Origin: JAGIBJ01 sp047604965
Lineage (GTDB): Bacteria; Actinomycetota; Thermoleophilia; Solirubrobacterales; Solirubrobacteraceae
NCBI GenBank assembly: GCA_047604965.1
Contig: JASGGQ010000037.1
Location: 1 to 20,919 of the forward strand
Direction of reading: 5' to 3'
DNA length: 20,919 bases
The position numbers were made by a program, and so were the translations under genes. Below the pieces are notes generated by a model. The model did no database searches, was not told the origin of the DNA, and saw nothing but the letters and a program-made list of their open reading frames with translations. The stretch's first letter is position 1; each line of letters begins with the position of its first letter. This document shows, piece by piece, positions 7,140 through 14,161 of the stretch.

Positions 7140-8531
7140 TTACCCGGCGGAGGGATCTGGGGCGCGGCGCGGGCGGGTCGCCATCCGCGCCCGCTCGACG
7201 AGGAACGATGCGGTGCGGACAATCTCGGCCGACAGCTCATCGACATCCGGGATCGTGATCGGGTCGGCGGTGAGCCCAACGCGGATCGCGCCGGCATACG
7301 ACACCGCAGCCGCCGCCAGACCACGTTCGCCGGTCAGCGGCATGATCGGGAAGACCGCCAGCAGTGGCCGGTCGAGCAGGCTGCGCGCCTCCCGTGGGCC
7401 GGGGACGTTGGCAATCAGGATCGACTGCCCGTCCCCGCTGGCTGCCAGGCGCGTTGCGTCGGCAAGTACCGTCGGTGCGGCAAAGCGGTACATCCGCGCG
7501 ATCTCGTCGGCACCAAGTGCGTCGCCGGATTCGACGGCGCGGGCCGTTGCGGCTTGGACGGCGCGCAACGACTCGACGGGGTCGGCACGGTGCAGCGGCA
7601 GCGGCATCTCGACCGGGTCGAGTCGCACGCCGCCATCGATGCCGCGCTTGGCGATCGGCACCAGTGCCGAGACGGAGAGGCCGTGCGCGCGCAACCCCTG
7701 CGCGTGCCGCCAGCGCCGCACCCCACCGGCGATCGACGCGACGACCGCATCGTGGATCGTGCCGCCGAAGCGATCACGCACGACGCGCAGCTCCGAGAGC
7801 GGCAAGGTGACCGTCGAAAAGGCGCGTTGCTGCCCGCCGCTGCTGTTGAGCGGCTTGTCTTCGCGGCCTCGGCGCAGTGCCGTCTCGACGATCGCGCCGC
7901 CGGCATGTTTGGCGACCGCTGCGGCGAGGTGCGTCGGCTTGCGAGCCACGTTGGCCGCCGACAGCGGCGCCTGGAAGAAGCGGTTGGCGAGGCTACCGGC
8001 GCCCATCGCCGCCAGCTGCGCGTCGGATGGCGCCGGGCGCGGCAGCCAGCGAAGCGCCTCCTGGGACGGACGATCGGCGAAGAGTGCGGTGACGAGATCG
8101 ACGCCGACCCCCTTCTCGACGAGCGCGTACGAGGTCTTGGCCAGCAGCGCGAAGTGGCCACGCGCAAGCCCTTCGATCACCCACAGCTCCCACAGTGGCT
8201 TGGTGACATCGAGCGGGGTGGAGAGGATCCGCGCGACGTTGCGCTCCAGCAACTCATCGGTACCTGGGCGCGGGAGCGCGGAGCGGCGCAGGTGGTAGTC
8301 GAGGTTGAAGGTCGGGTCGTCAATCCAGCGCAGCGGGCCGATCGGTGGATCGACGACGCGCTGGCGCGTGCGCGGCGATGCCGACAGTCGCGCCCGGACA
8401 TGCGCCCGTAGTTCGTCGGCGGTCGGCGGCGGCCCGTCGAAGATCAGCAGCGTGCCGACATGCAGCCGGCCGGCGTCTCCGCGCTGGAAGAGCGCTGCAT
8501 CGTTGCGTTCGAGCTCGTCGGCGTACCCCAT
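7140..8531 (-). CDS. WS/DGAT-family O-acyltransferase homologue with altered active site
   Basis: This 463-residue protein has the wax ester synthase/diacylglycerol acyltransferase layout. The N-terminal half has a condensation-like fold (FNLDYHL, TPLDVTKPLWELW). The C-terminal DUF1298-type half has GGTIHDAVVASIAGGVRRW, ALVPIA and NVPGPRE. Members normally transfer acyl groups from acyl-CoA to alcohols or diacylglycerol. Here the catalytic HHxxxDG is replaced in frame by SYALVEK (ACCTCGTACGCGCTCGTCGAGAAG region near 8115-8140). The conserved VND is IHD, and the usual GN of the GNR motif is absent. It may therefore be inactive, regulatory, or act differently. ATG 8531 starts at the family N-terminus (MGYADELERNDAALF); the frame upstream is out of character. 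A TACACT box lies 11 bases before it. It is divergent from the lipid-related plus-strand genes and 76 bases upstream of ilvD. Confidence 0.85.
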   Translation of the reverse strand: MGYADELERNDAALFQRGDAGRLHVGTLLIFDGPPPTADELRAHVRARLSASPRTRQRVVDPPIGPLRWIDDPTFNLDYHLRRSALPRPGTDELLERNVARILSTPLDVTKPLWELWVIEGLARGHFALLAKTSYALVEKGVGVDLVTALFADRPSQEALRWLPRPAPSDAQLAAMGAGSLANRFFQAPLSAANVARKPTHLAAAVAKHAGGAIVETALRRGREDKPLNSSGGQQRAFSTVTLPLSELRVVRDRFGGTIHDAVVASIAGGVRRWRHAQGLRAHGLSVSALVPIAKRGIDGGVRLDPVEMPLPLHRADPVESLRAVQAATARAVESGDALGADEIARMYRFAAPTVLADATRLAASGDGQSILIANVPGPREARSLLDRPLLAVFPIMPLTGERGLAAAAVSYAGAIRVGLTADPITIPDVDELSAEIVRTASFLVERARMATRPRRAPDPSAG

Positions 8532-8542
8532 GTGCTGGCCGC

Positions 8543-8555
8543 AGTGTAGATGAGT
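8543..8555 (-). promoter_or_regulatory. Putative extended -10 promoter of the WS/DGAT gene
   Basis: ACTCATCTACACT on the minus strand contains TACACT, 11 bases before ATG 8531. It shares TCATCTAnnCT with the elements at 7070-7082 and 8606-8618. No Shine-Dalgarno is seen, so the leader would be only a few bases. Confidence 0.45.
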
Positions 8556-8605
8556 GATTCCGCAGCCCGCCACCGGGTGCGTGGTCGGCGGCTCGCGACG
8601 CAATC

Positions 8606-8618
8606 AATCATCTAGACT
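8606..8618 (+). promoter_or_regulatory. Putative extended -10 promoter of the leader ORF and Rossmann gene
   Basis: AATCATCTAGACT contains TAGACT, 7 bases before the GTG at 8626. It is divergent from the similar element at 8543-8555, so the 94-base gap holds two facing promoters of related sequence. Confidence 0.5.
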
Positions 8619-8625
8619 CGCCGCC

Positions 8626-8697
8626 GTGCTGCGTGACGACTGCAACCGGCCGGTCGCCTTCGCCTGGGCCTCCGGAAGCTGGCGCGGCGCACGATGA
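8626..8697 (+). CDS. 23-residue leader ORF coupled to the next gene
   Basis: A GTG start lies 7 bases after a TAGACT box. It is followed by 22 further codons and a TGA that overlaps the next ATG as ATGA. The peptide begins MLRDDCNRPVAF and contains two Trp and one Cys. It has no signal peptide or membrane segment. If transcription starts where the box predicts, this GTG would be at or within a few bases of the 5' end and be read first, and the downstream gene, which lacks a good ribosome site, would depend on re-initiation. It could be a regulatory leader peptide or a mere entry ORF. I do not recognise it, and chance remains possible for so short a frame. Confidence 0.45.
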   Translation: MLRDDCNRPVAFAWASGSWRGAR

Positions 8698-9200
8698 GGG
8701 CCTTGATCGTCGGCGGCGGGGATCGCGGGCTGCGTCTCGCCGAGCGGCTGCGACAACGTGGCGACGCGGCGCGGATCGTGACGCGCAACCCGCAGCGCCG
8801 CGCCGAGATCGAAGCGGTCGGCGCCGAATACCTCGACGGCGACCCGGACCGGATCGGCACGCTGCGTTACGCCTGTGAGAACGTCACGATTCTCGTCTGG
8901 GCGCTCGGCACCGCCAACGGTGCGCCGGACGACGCCGAACGAATCGCGGCGCTGCACGGTTCGCGGCTTTCGATGATGCTCGAACGCACGATCGACACGA
9001 CCGTTCGCGGCGTACTCTACGAAAACGCCGGCTCGCTCCCGGCAGAGCACTTCGCCAGCGGCCGCGCGGTGATCGAGCGGATGTGCCGCAGGAACGAGAT
9101 CCCGTTCGCGCTGCTCGATGCCGACCCTGCCGACCCTGCGGCGTGGGCGACGGCCGCCGATGAGGCCATCACGGGGCTGCTCGCGCAGCAACGCGGGTAG
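8694..9200 (+). CDS. Small Rossmann-fold NAD(P)-binding protein
   Basis: The 168-residue protein opens with the dinucleotide-binding motif MRALIVGGGDRGLRLAERL. A basic residue-rich turn follows the second strand (RIVTRNPQRR), which often favours NADP. An acidic EYLDGDPDRIGTL segment follows, then hydrophobic strands VTILVWALG and VRGVLYE. This resembles the N-terminal part of NmrA-like or atypical short-chain dehydrogenases, but it is too short for a full enzyme and lacks a YxxxK pair. No membrane segment is seen. The ATG overlaps the stop of the 23-residue ORF as ATGA. The stop TAG forms part of the TAGATT box of the ABC gene downstream. The substrate is unknown; a redox sensor or lipid-linked reductase partner is possible from the neighbours only. 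Confidence 0.75.
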   Translation: MRALIVGGGDRGLRLAERLRQRGDAARIVTRNPQRRAEIEAVGAEYLDGDPDRIGTLRYACENVTILVWALGTANGAPDDAERIAALHGSRLSMMLERTIDTTVRGVLYENAGSLPAEHFASGRAVIERMCRRNEIPFALLDADPADPAAWATAADEAITGLLAQQRG

Positions 9201-9203
9201 ATT
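9198..9203 (+). promoter_or_regulatory. Putative -10 box of the ABC transporter genes
   Basis: TAGATT overlaps the stop codon of the upstream gene and lies 8 bases before the GTG start of the ATPase. This is the same spacing pattern as the other leaderless candidates. Confidence 0.4.
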
Positions 9204-9211
9204 CCGCCGCC

Positions 9212-10141
9212 GTGTCTGACGCGACGACTCCTGTTATCGAGGTTCGCGGGCTCAAGAAGCGTTTTGGCGACTTCGAAGCGGTTCGCGGGCTCGATCTCAC
9301 CGTGCATCGAGGCGAGGTGCTGGCGATCCTCGGGCCCAACGGCGCGGGGAAGACCACGACGATCGAGATCCTTGAGGGCTACGGCAGTCGCGACGCCGGT
9401 GAGGTGCGGGTGCTCGGTCTCGACCCGGCAGGCGCCCCGAAAGCGCTGCGCGAACGGATCGGCATTGTGTTGCAGGAGTGCGGCATCGACCGCTTCCTGA
9501 CCTGCCGCGAAGTGCTCCAGCAGCACGCCAGCTTTGCCCCGAATCCGCGCGACCCCGACGAACTGCTCGACCTGGTTGGGTTGACCGACAAAGCCAGCGA
9601 ACGGGTCAAGCGTCTCTCCGGCGGCCAGCAGCGGCGGCTCGACCTCGCGCTCGGCATGGTCGGCAACCCCGAGCTGCTGTTCCTCGATGAGCCGACGACC
9701 GGGTTTGACCCGCAGGCCCGCCGCCAGGCGTGGGAGATCGTGCAGGCACTGGCCGGCGATGGCACCACCGTCCTGTTGACGACGCACTACCTCGAAGAGG
9801 CGCAGGTGCTCGCTGACCGCGTGGTCGTGTTCTCACGTGGCGAAGTCGTCGAGACCGGCACGCCGGCTGAGCTGGCGGCGCGCACCGGACTGGTGCAGAT
9901 CTCGTATCAGCCGGCAGCCGGCCAGCCGCAACCGCCGCTGGAGTGCGGAGCCGTCGGTGGGAATGGCCGCTGGCTGGCGGAGGTCCCGGAGGATGGCGCG
10001 ACACGGCAGCTGGCGCAGCTCACCGGCTGGGCGGTCGAGCACGGCTTGGAGTTGACGGGATTGACGGTCACCCGCCCCTCGCTGGAAGACATCTATCTCG
10101 CGTTGATCGCTGCCGAACGCGACGAGGTGCAGGATGCGTGA
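9212..10141 (+). CDS. ABC-2 exporter ATP-binding protein
   Basis: This 309-residue ATPase of the CcmA/DrrA type powers an efflux or lipid/drug exporter with the permease that follows. Walker A is GPNGAGKTTT (41-50). The Q-loop is VLQECGIDRF (87-94), with ECG where many members have another residue set. The signature LSGGQ is at 135-139, Walker B is LLFLDEP (155-161) and the H-loop His is at 192 (TTHYLEEAQ). About 85 residues after the core form the DrrA-like C-terminal region. The start is GTG (MSDATTPVIEVRGL), which matches family starts, with no Shine-Dalgarno but a TAGATT box just upstream. The end overlaps the permease start by 8 bases, so the two are co-translated. The substrate is unknown. 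The acyl reductase downstream and the WS/DGAT gene nearby hint at a lipid, which is inference. Confidence 0.93.
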   Translation: MSDATTPVIEVRGLKKRFGDFEAVRGLDLTVHRGEVLAILGPNGAGKTTTIEILEGYGSRDAGEVRVLGLDPAGAPKALRERIGIVLQECGIDRFLTCREVLQQHASFAPNPRDPDELLDLVGLTDKASERVKRLSGGQQRRLDLALGMVGNPELLFLDEPTTGFDPQARRQAWEIVQALAGDGTTVLLTTHYLEEAQVLADRVVVFSRGEVVETGTPAELAARTGLVQISYQPAAGQPQPPLECGAVGGNGRWLAEVPEDGATRQLAQLTGWAVEHGLELTGLTVTRPSLEDIYLALIAAERDEVQDA

Positions 10142-10898
10142 ACTGCGGCTGCTGATCCGCCAGGTCGGCTATGAACGCCGCAGCTTCTTCCGCAACCCGG
10201 CGGCCGCAGGCTTCACGCTGATCTTCCCGGTGATGTTCCTCGTGATCTTTGGGTTGCTGTACGGCGGCCAGCAGTACGAGCTCTCGACCGGCACCGTTGA
10301 CGCGATCCAGTTCCAGCTTGCGCAAATCCTCGTCTTCGCGGTCGTCGGCACGACCTTCGTCGGGCTGGTCACCTCGTTGGCGATTCGGCGCGACAGCGGC
10401 GAACTCAAGCGCAAGCGCGGCACGCCGGTCTCGTCGGTCGTGATCCTCGGCGGCGTGATCGGCAACGGGGTTTTGCTCTCACTGCTGATGAGTGCGTTGG
10501 TCGTCGGGCTTTCGGTCGTCCTGTTCGGCGCCGACGTGCCGCTCGCGCACCTGCCGGCGCTGCTGCTGACGTTGATCGTCGGCGCGCTGACCTTCTGCGC
10601 GCTCGGGTGTTTGGTGGCCGCGATCGTGCCGAACGGCGACTCCGCGTCGGCGACCGCGAACCTCGTGATCTTCCCGCTGTACTTCCTTTCCGGCATCTTC
10701 ATCCCGGATCTGCCCAGCGGGGTCGAAGCGTTCGCCGGGCATTTTCCGTTGCGGCCGTTCTTGCTGTCGCTCGCCAGCGTGTTCGACACCTCCGCCTCGG
10801 CCGGCCCGGATTGGGGGCAACTCGCGGTCGTCGCGATCTGGGGGGTGGTCGCGGCCGCGCTGGCGGTTCGGTACTTCCGCTGGACGCCGCGCCGGTAA
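10134..10898 (+). CDS. ABC-2 type permease
   Basis: The 254-residue membrane protein is the channel partner of the preceding ATPase. About six hydrophobic segments are visible, at roughly residues 21-40, 63-82, 98-125, 135-160, 168-190 and 228-246. The N-terminus is cytoplasmic and basic (RELRLLIRQVGYERRSFFRN). An SGELKRKRGTP loop is a common sequence in this family, where it faces the ATPase, and FPLYFLSGIFIP is the typical ABC-2 signature region before the last helix. The ATG lies inside the end of the ATPase gene behind a GAGGTG site. Length is normal for single-domain ABC-2 permeases, which act as dimers. The gene is followed by 150 bases and then the acyl reductase. Confidence 0.92.
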   Translation: MRELRLLIRQVGYERRSFFRNPAAAGFTLIFPVMFLVIFGLLYGGQQYELSTGTVDAIQFQLAQILVFAVVGTTFVGLVTSLAIRRDSGELKRKRGTPVSSVVILGGVIGNGVLLSLLMSALVVGLSVVLFGADVPLAHLPALLLTLIVGALTFCALGCLVAAIVPNGDSASATANLVIFPLYFLSGIFIPDLPSGVEAFAGHFPLRPFLLSLASVFDTSASAGPDWGQLAVVAIWGVVAAALAVRYFRWTPRR

Positions 10899-11018
10899 CG
10901 TGCGATCACTTCGACGATGCATTGCGCCACATCTCAGCTGCGCATCCTGCAACCCTTCGTGGAGCGTCATTCGGCATCGCGTCCGGCGCGACATCACATT
11001 GCGCGGGCGCCGGACGGA

Positions 11019-11045
11019 TAGGGTGACCCAGAACCCCCGAGGAGG
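11019..11045 (+). promoter_or_regulatory. Possible promoter and ribosome site of the acyl reductase
   Basis: TAGGGT (11019-11024) is a possible -10 box, and GGAGG (11041-11045) lies 3 bases before the ATG at 11049, within GAGGAGGACG. Unlike its neighbours, this gene has a normal leader with a strong Shine-Dalgarno. Confidence 0.4.
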
Positions 11046-11048
11046 ACG

Positions 11049-13046
11049 ATGTCGATCTTCTTGACCGGCGCCACTGGCCTGATCGGTCGGCACCTCGTTG
11101 AGGTGTTGCTCCGAGACACCGACGAAACATTGCACCTGCTGGTGCGCGAGGCGTCCCTGCCGAAACTCGAGGCGCTGGTTGAGCGCTGGCCAGCAAGCGC
11201 CCGCGACCGGGTTGTGCCGGTCGTCGGCGACCTTGACGTTCCGGCGCTCGGGCTGGACCGCGAGTGGATTCGCGAGCATGCCGGCAAGATCGAGCACTTC
11301 TTCCATCTCGCCGCGCTGTACGACCTCGCCGCGAGTGCCGCCGACAACGCCCGCTCGAACGTCTACGGCACGCGCCACGCCGTCGATGCCGCCGGGCTGC
11401 TCGATGTCGGGTGTCTGCATCACATTTCCTCGATCGCGGTCGCTGGCCGTTATGACGGCGTGTTCCGTGAGGACATGTTCGACGAGGGGCAGGAGCTGCC
11501 GACCGCCTACCACCGCACCAAGTTCGAGGCCGAGCGGATCGTTCGCGACGAGAACGACGTGCCGTGGCGGATCTACCGTCCGTCGGTCGTCGTCGGCAAC
11601 TCGTGGACCGGCGAGATGGACAAGATCGACGGCCCGTACTACCTGTTCCCGCTCGTGCGCCGGCTCAAGTCGGTGGTGCCGCCGTGGGTGCCGGTCGTCG
11701 CGCCGGACGTCGGCGATACCAATGTCGTGCCGGTCGACTACGTCGCCGAAGGCATCGCGTATCTCGCGCAGCAGCCCGGACTCGACGGCCGCGCCTTTCA
11801 CCTCACAAACCCCGCGCCGCAGCGCGTCGTCGACGTGTACAACGCCTTTGCGCGCGCCGCCGGGGCGCCGCAGATCTCGGCCGCCGTCGATCGCCGGATC
11901 ACCTCGCTTGTCCCGACCGAAGCGGTCGATCTGGTGATGCGCGGCAGCACGCTCAGGCCACTGCGCAGGCTCGCGACCGAGCCGTTCGGGATCCCCGAGG
12001 AGGTGCTCGGTGAACTCGCCTTCGCCCCGATCTTCGACGCGGCGGAAGCGCGGCGTATCCTCGCGGCCGCCAGCATCGACCCGCCGCACCTCGACGACTA
12101 CGCGGGGCGGCTCTGGGAGTACTGGGATCAGCACATCGATCCCGTGCGCCCAAAGGTCGGCCGCAAGCAGCGCGCCGCGTTGCGGGGCAAGACGGTGCTC
12201 GTGACCGGTGCCTCCAGCGGCATCGGCCGCGCGACGGCGCTCAAAGTCGCGGCGGCCGGCGGTGTCCCGTTGCTCGTCTCCCGCACGCGCAGCAAGCTCG
12301 AAGAGGTGCAGGAGGAGATCGAAGCGCGCGGCGGCACCGCGCATGTGCATCCGTGCGACCTCTCCGATCTGGAAGCGATCGACGCGCTGGTGCAAGAGGT
12401 CACCGCCGAGCATCAGGTCGACGTGCTCGTCAACAACGCCGGCCGTTCGATTCGCCGGTCGGTGGCGCTCAGCTACGACCGCTTCCACGACTTCGAGCGC
12501 ACGATGCACCTCAACTACTTCGCGCCGGTGCGGTTGACGCTCGGGCTGCTGCCGCACATGGTCGAGCAAGGGCACGGAAACGTCGTCAACGTCACGACGA
12601 TCGGCGTCACGACGCTGATCCCGCGCTTCTCCGCCTACATCGCGAGCAAGTCTGCACTCGACGCCTTTAGCCAGGTGGTCAACAGCGAAATGGTCAGCAA
12701 CAAGGTGACGATCACCTCGGTGCGTATGCCACTGGTGCGCACGCCGATGATCGCGCCGACCAAGGCGTACGACTACTTCCCCGCGATCTCACCGGAGGAG
12801 GCGGCCGATCTCATCATCGAAGGGGTCGCCGACCGCAAACGCACGGTCGATACCGGTGTCGGTCAGCTCTCCCAGGTGATCCACGCGACCGCGCCACGGT
12901 TCGCCGATCGCGTCAAGCATGTCGGTTTCCGGCTCTTCCCCGATTCGCAGGCGGCACTGGGCGCCAGCGGCGCCGATCCGAACGCTTCTTCCGGCACGCT
13001 GGAACAACGCGTGGTGGCCGCGTTGCTGCGCGGGATTCACCTCTGA
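11049..13046 (+). CDS. Two-domain fatty acyl-CoA reductase (alcohol-forming type)
   Basis: The 665-residue protein joins two Rossmann domains. Residues 1 to about 350 are an extended SDR like male-sterility-type reductases: TGATGLIG (6-13), HISSIA (125-130), and the YxxxK pair Tyr154/Lys158 (YHRTK). Residues about 379-650 are a classical SDR: TGASSGIG (near 385-392), NNAGRSIRR, and YIASK with Tyr530/Lys534. The second half strongly resembles Acinetobacter Acr1 from memory (RFHDFERTM, NYF, MPLVRTPMIAPTK). The whole layout matches Marinobacter and mycobacterial FAR proteins of about 650-660 residues, which reduce acyl-CoA through aldehyde to fatty alcohol. The usual catalytic Ser 13 residues before Tyr530 is Thr517 (TTIG, not SSIG), a conservative change. 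Fatty alcohol for wax esters is the likely product. The ABC exporter lies upstream. Confidence 0.9.
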   Translation: MSIFLTGATGLIGRHLVEVLLRDTDETLHLLVREASLPKLEALVERWPASARDRVVPVVGDLDVPALGLDREWIREHAGKIEHFFHLAALYDLAASAADNARSNVYGTRHAVDAAGLLDVGCLHHISSIAVAGRYDGVFREDMFDEGQELPTAYHRTKFEAERIVRDENDVPWRIYRPSVVVGNSWTGEMDKIDGPYYLFPLVRRLKSVVPPWVPVVAPDVGDTNVVPVDYVAEGIAYLAQQPGLDGRAFHLTNPAPQRVVDVYNAFARAAGAPQISAAVDRRITSLVPTEAVDLVMRGSTLRPLRRLATEPFGIPEEVLGELAFAPIFDAAEARRILAAASIDPPHLDDYAGRLWEYWDQHIDPVRPKVGRKQRAALRGKTVLVTGASSGIGRATALKVAAAGGVPLLVSRTRSKLEEVQEEIEARGGTAHVHPCDLSDLEAIDALVQEVTAEHQVDVLVNNAGRSIRRSVALSYDRFHDFERTMHLNYFAPVRLTLGLLPHMVEQGHGNVVNVTTIGVTTLIPRFSAYIASKSALDAFSQVVNSEMVSNKVTITSVRMPLVRTPMIAPTKAYDYFPAISPEEAADLIIEGVADRKRTVDTGVGQLSQVIHATAPRFADRVKHVGFRLFPDSQAALGASGADPNASSGTLEQRVVAALLRGIHL

Positions 13047-13128
13047 GCGGGCACCGCTGGTCGGGCGTCTTCGACCGCACGCACGATCCACCACTCCCCG
13101 TGACCGCAGCCAATCGATCAGTGATTCC

Positions 13129-13737
13129 TTAGCGTGGTCCGCCGCCGGGGATGATCGGCGCGAGGCGCGCCAGCAGTTCGTCGAGCATTCGTGCCGTGGC
13201 GCCCCACACCTGGCGTTCGCCATCGAGCGGGAAGACCGGCAGGTCGAGCGTGGTGCCATCGGCGCGGCGGTAGCGCTGTACCTGGCGTGCGGCTACGAGT
13301 TCGATGAGCTGCGGCTCGGCGACCTCGGCGACCTCGCTGGCCTGCGTGACCCAGCTGCTCGGCCGGTCGACGAGCCCGACGTACGGGGTGATCGCGAACC
13401 CGGTGCGGTACGTCGTCGTCGGCGGCAAGCTGCCGATCACGTCGACCCGGCTGGCGGGCAGACCGATCTCCTCCTGCGCTTCTCGTAGTGCTGTCGCGAG
13501 CAGGTCGGCGTCGTGCGGTTCGGGTCGGCCGCCAGGGAAGGAAAACTCACCGGCGTGTTTGGCAAGCGTCGGGCTGCGGCGCGTCAAGACGACGCGCAGC
13601 GCCGTGTCATCGGCGACCAGCGGGATCAGCACCGAAGCGGGACGGTCGCCCGCCAGCGGCTGCCAGATCTGCCGGGCGTACGCTGCGGGGCCGCGGGCGA
13701 TCAGGTCGGCCAGCACAGTGGCCGAGGGGCGTGTCAC
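13129..13737 (-). CDS. Nudix hydrolase, CoA pyrophosphatase-like (NudL family)
   Basis: The 202-residue protein has the Nudix box in the region GGRPEPHDADLLATALREA followed by QEEIGL (69-93), with Asp rather than Glu at the first acidic site, as in NudL relatives. Just before it, LTRRSPTLAKHAGEFSFPGG (51-70) matches the UPF0035 signature that marks coenzyme A diphosphatases. Such enzymes split CoA or acyl-CoA into 4'-phosphopantetheine and 3',5'-ADP. The start is GTG at 13737, whose GTGA overlaps the stop of the OsmC gene by 4 bases. An upstream extension of the frame would run through the OsmC gene and is rejected. It is the second gene of a two-gene operon and converges on the acyl reductase. 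CoA turnover would fit the acyl-CoA setting, but the substrate is inferred. Confidence 0.88.
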   Translation of the reverse strand: MTRPSATVLADLIARGPAAYARQIWQPLAGDRPASVLIPLVADDTALRVVLTRRSPTLAKHAGEFSFPGGRPEPHDADLLATALREAQEEIGLPASRVDVIGSLPPTTTYRTGFAITPYVGLVDRPSSWVTQASEVAEVAEPQLIELVAARQVQRYRRADGTTLDLPVFPLDGERQVWGATARMLDELLARLAPIIPGGGPR

Positions 13738-14135
13738 GTGCGGGCGCGAAGCTCGACCCGCTCGGTAAACATCGCCTCGCCTTCCAGCGTGCGGTGGATC
13801 GGGCATTTGGCGGCGATCACCTTGAGCTTGCCGACCTGCTCCGGCGTGAGATCGTCGGGCAGGCCGAGGACCATGTCGAATTGCGTCGGCGTGCCGCGTT
13901 CGGCCGGGTGAAACTCAACTTCGACCGTGAGGTCGTCGAGGTTCCAGCCTTTGCGTTGCGCGTACAGCTGCATCGTGATGGCCGTGCAGCTCACGAGCGA
14001 CGCCGCGAGCAACTCCTCCGGCGTTGGGCCGGCCCCTGCGCCGCCTTTGCTGGCCGGTTCGTCGGCCAGCAGGCGGTGCGTGCCGACATCGATCACGTGA
14101 CGGAAGCCGCCTTGAGCATGGGAAACCGCGCGCAT
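13734..14135 (-). CDS. OsmC/Ohr-family peroxiredoxin
   Basis: The 133-residue protein has the two redox cysteines of the family: Cys50 (AASLVSCTAITM) at the start of the central helix and Cys111 (AAKCPIHRTL). These enzymes reduce organic and lipid hydroperoxides with a dihydrolipoyl-type donor. The GPTPEELLAASL sequence before Cys50 is typical of the OsmC/YhfA-like group. Length is normal (130-145). The ATG at 14135 sits 7 bases after a TAAAAT box with no Shine-Dalgarno, so a leaderless mRNA is likely. A palindrome near the -35 position may be an operator. The TGA stop overlaps the Nudix GTG. OsmC and Ohr are not distinguished firmly here; the sequence looks closer to OsmC-like proteins than to Ohr. 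Confidence 0.9.
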   Translation of the reverse strand: MRAVSHAQGGFRHVIDVGTHRLLADEPASKGGAGAGPTPEELLAASLVSCTAITMQLYAQRKGWNLDDLTVEVEFHPAERGTPTQFDMVLGLPDDLTPEQVGKLKVIAAKCPIHRTLEGEAMFTERVELRART

Positions 14136-14142
14136 GGTCCGG

Positions 14143-14148
14143 ATTTTA
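14143..14148 (-). promoter_or_regulatory. Putative -10 box of the osmC-nudix operon
   Basis: TAAAAT on the minus strand, close to the consensus, lies 7 bases before the OsmC ATG. It is one of the few AT-rich hexamers in this area. Confidence 0.5.
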
Positions 14149-14161
14149 GTGGTCGGCCGAA

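Noticed and set aside
8532..8603. 24-residue N-terminal extension of the WS/DGAT protein
   Set aside because: It would cross the TACACT promoter-like element, and the family N-terminus begins at ATG 8531.
10479..12575. 698-codon open frame on the minus strand across the permease and acyl reductase
   Set aside because: It is rich in Arg, His, Asp and Glu, with no motif, and is antisense to two clear genes. Such frames are expected in GC-rich codon usage.
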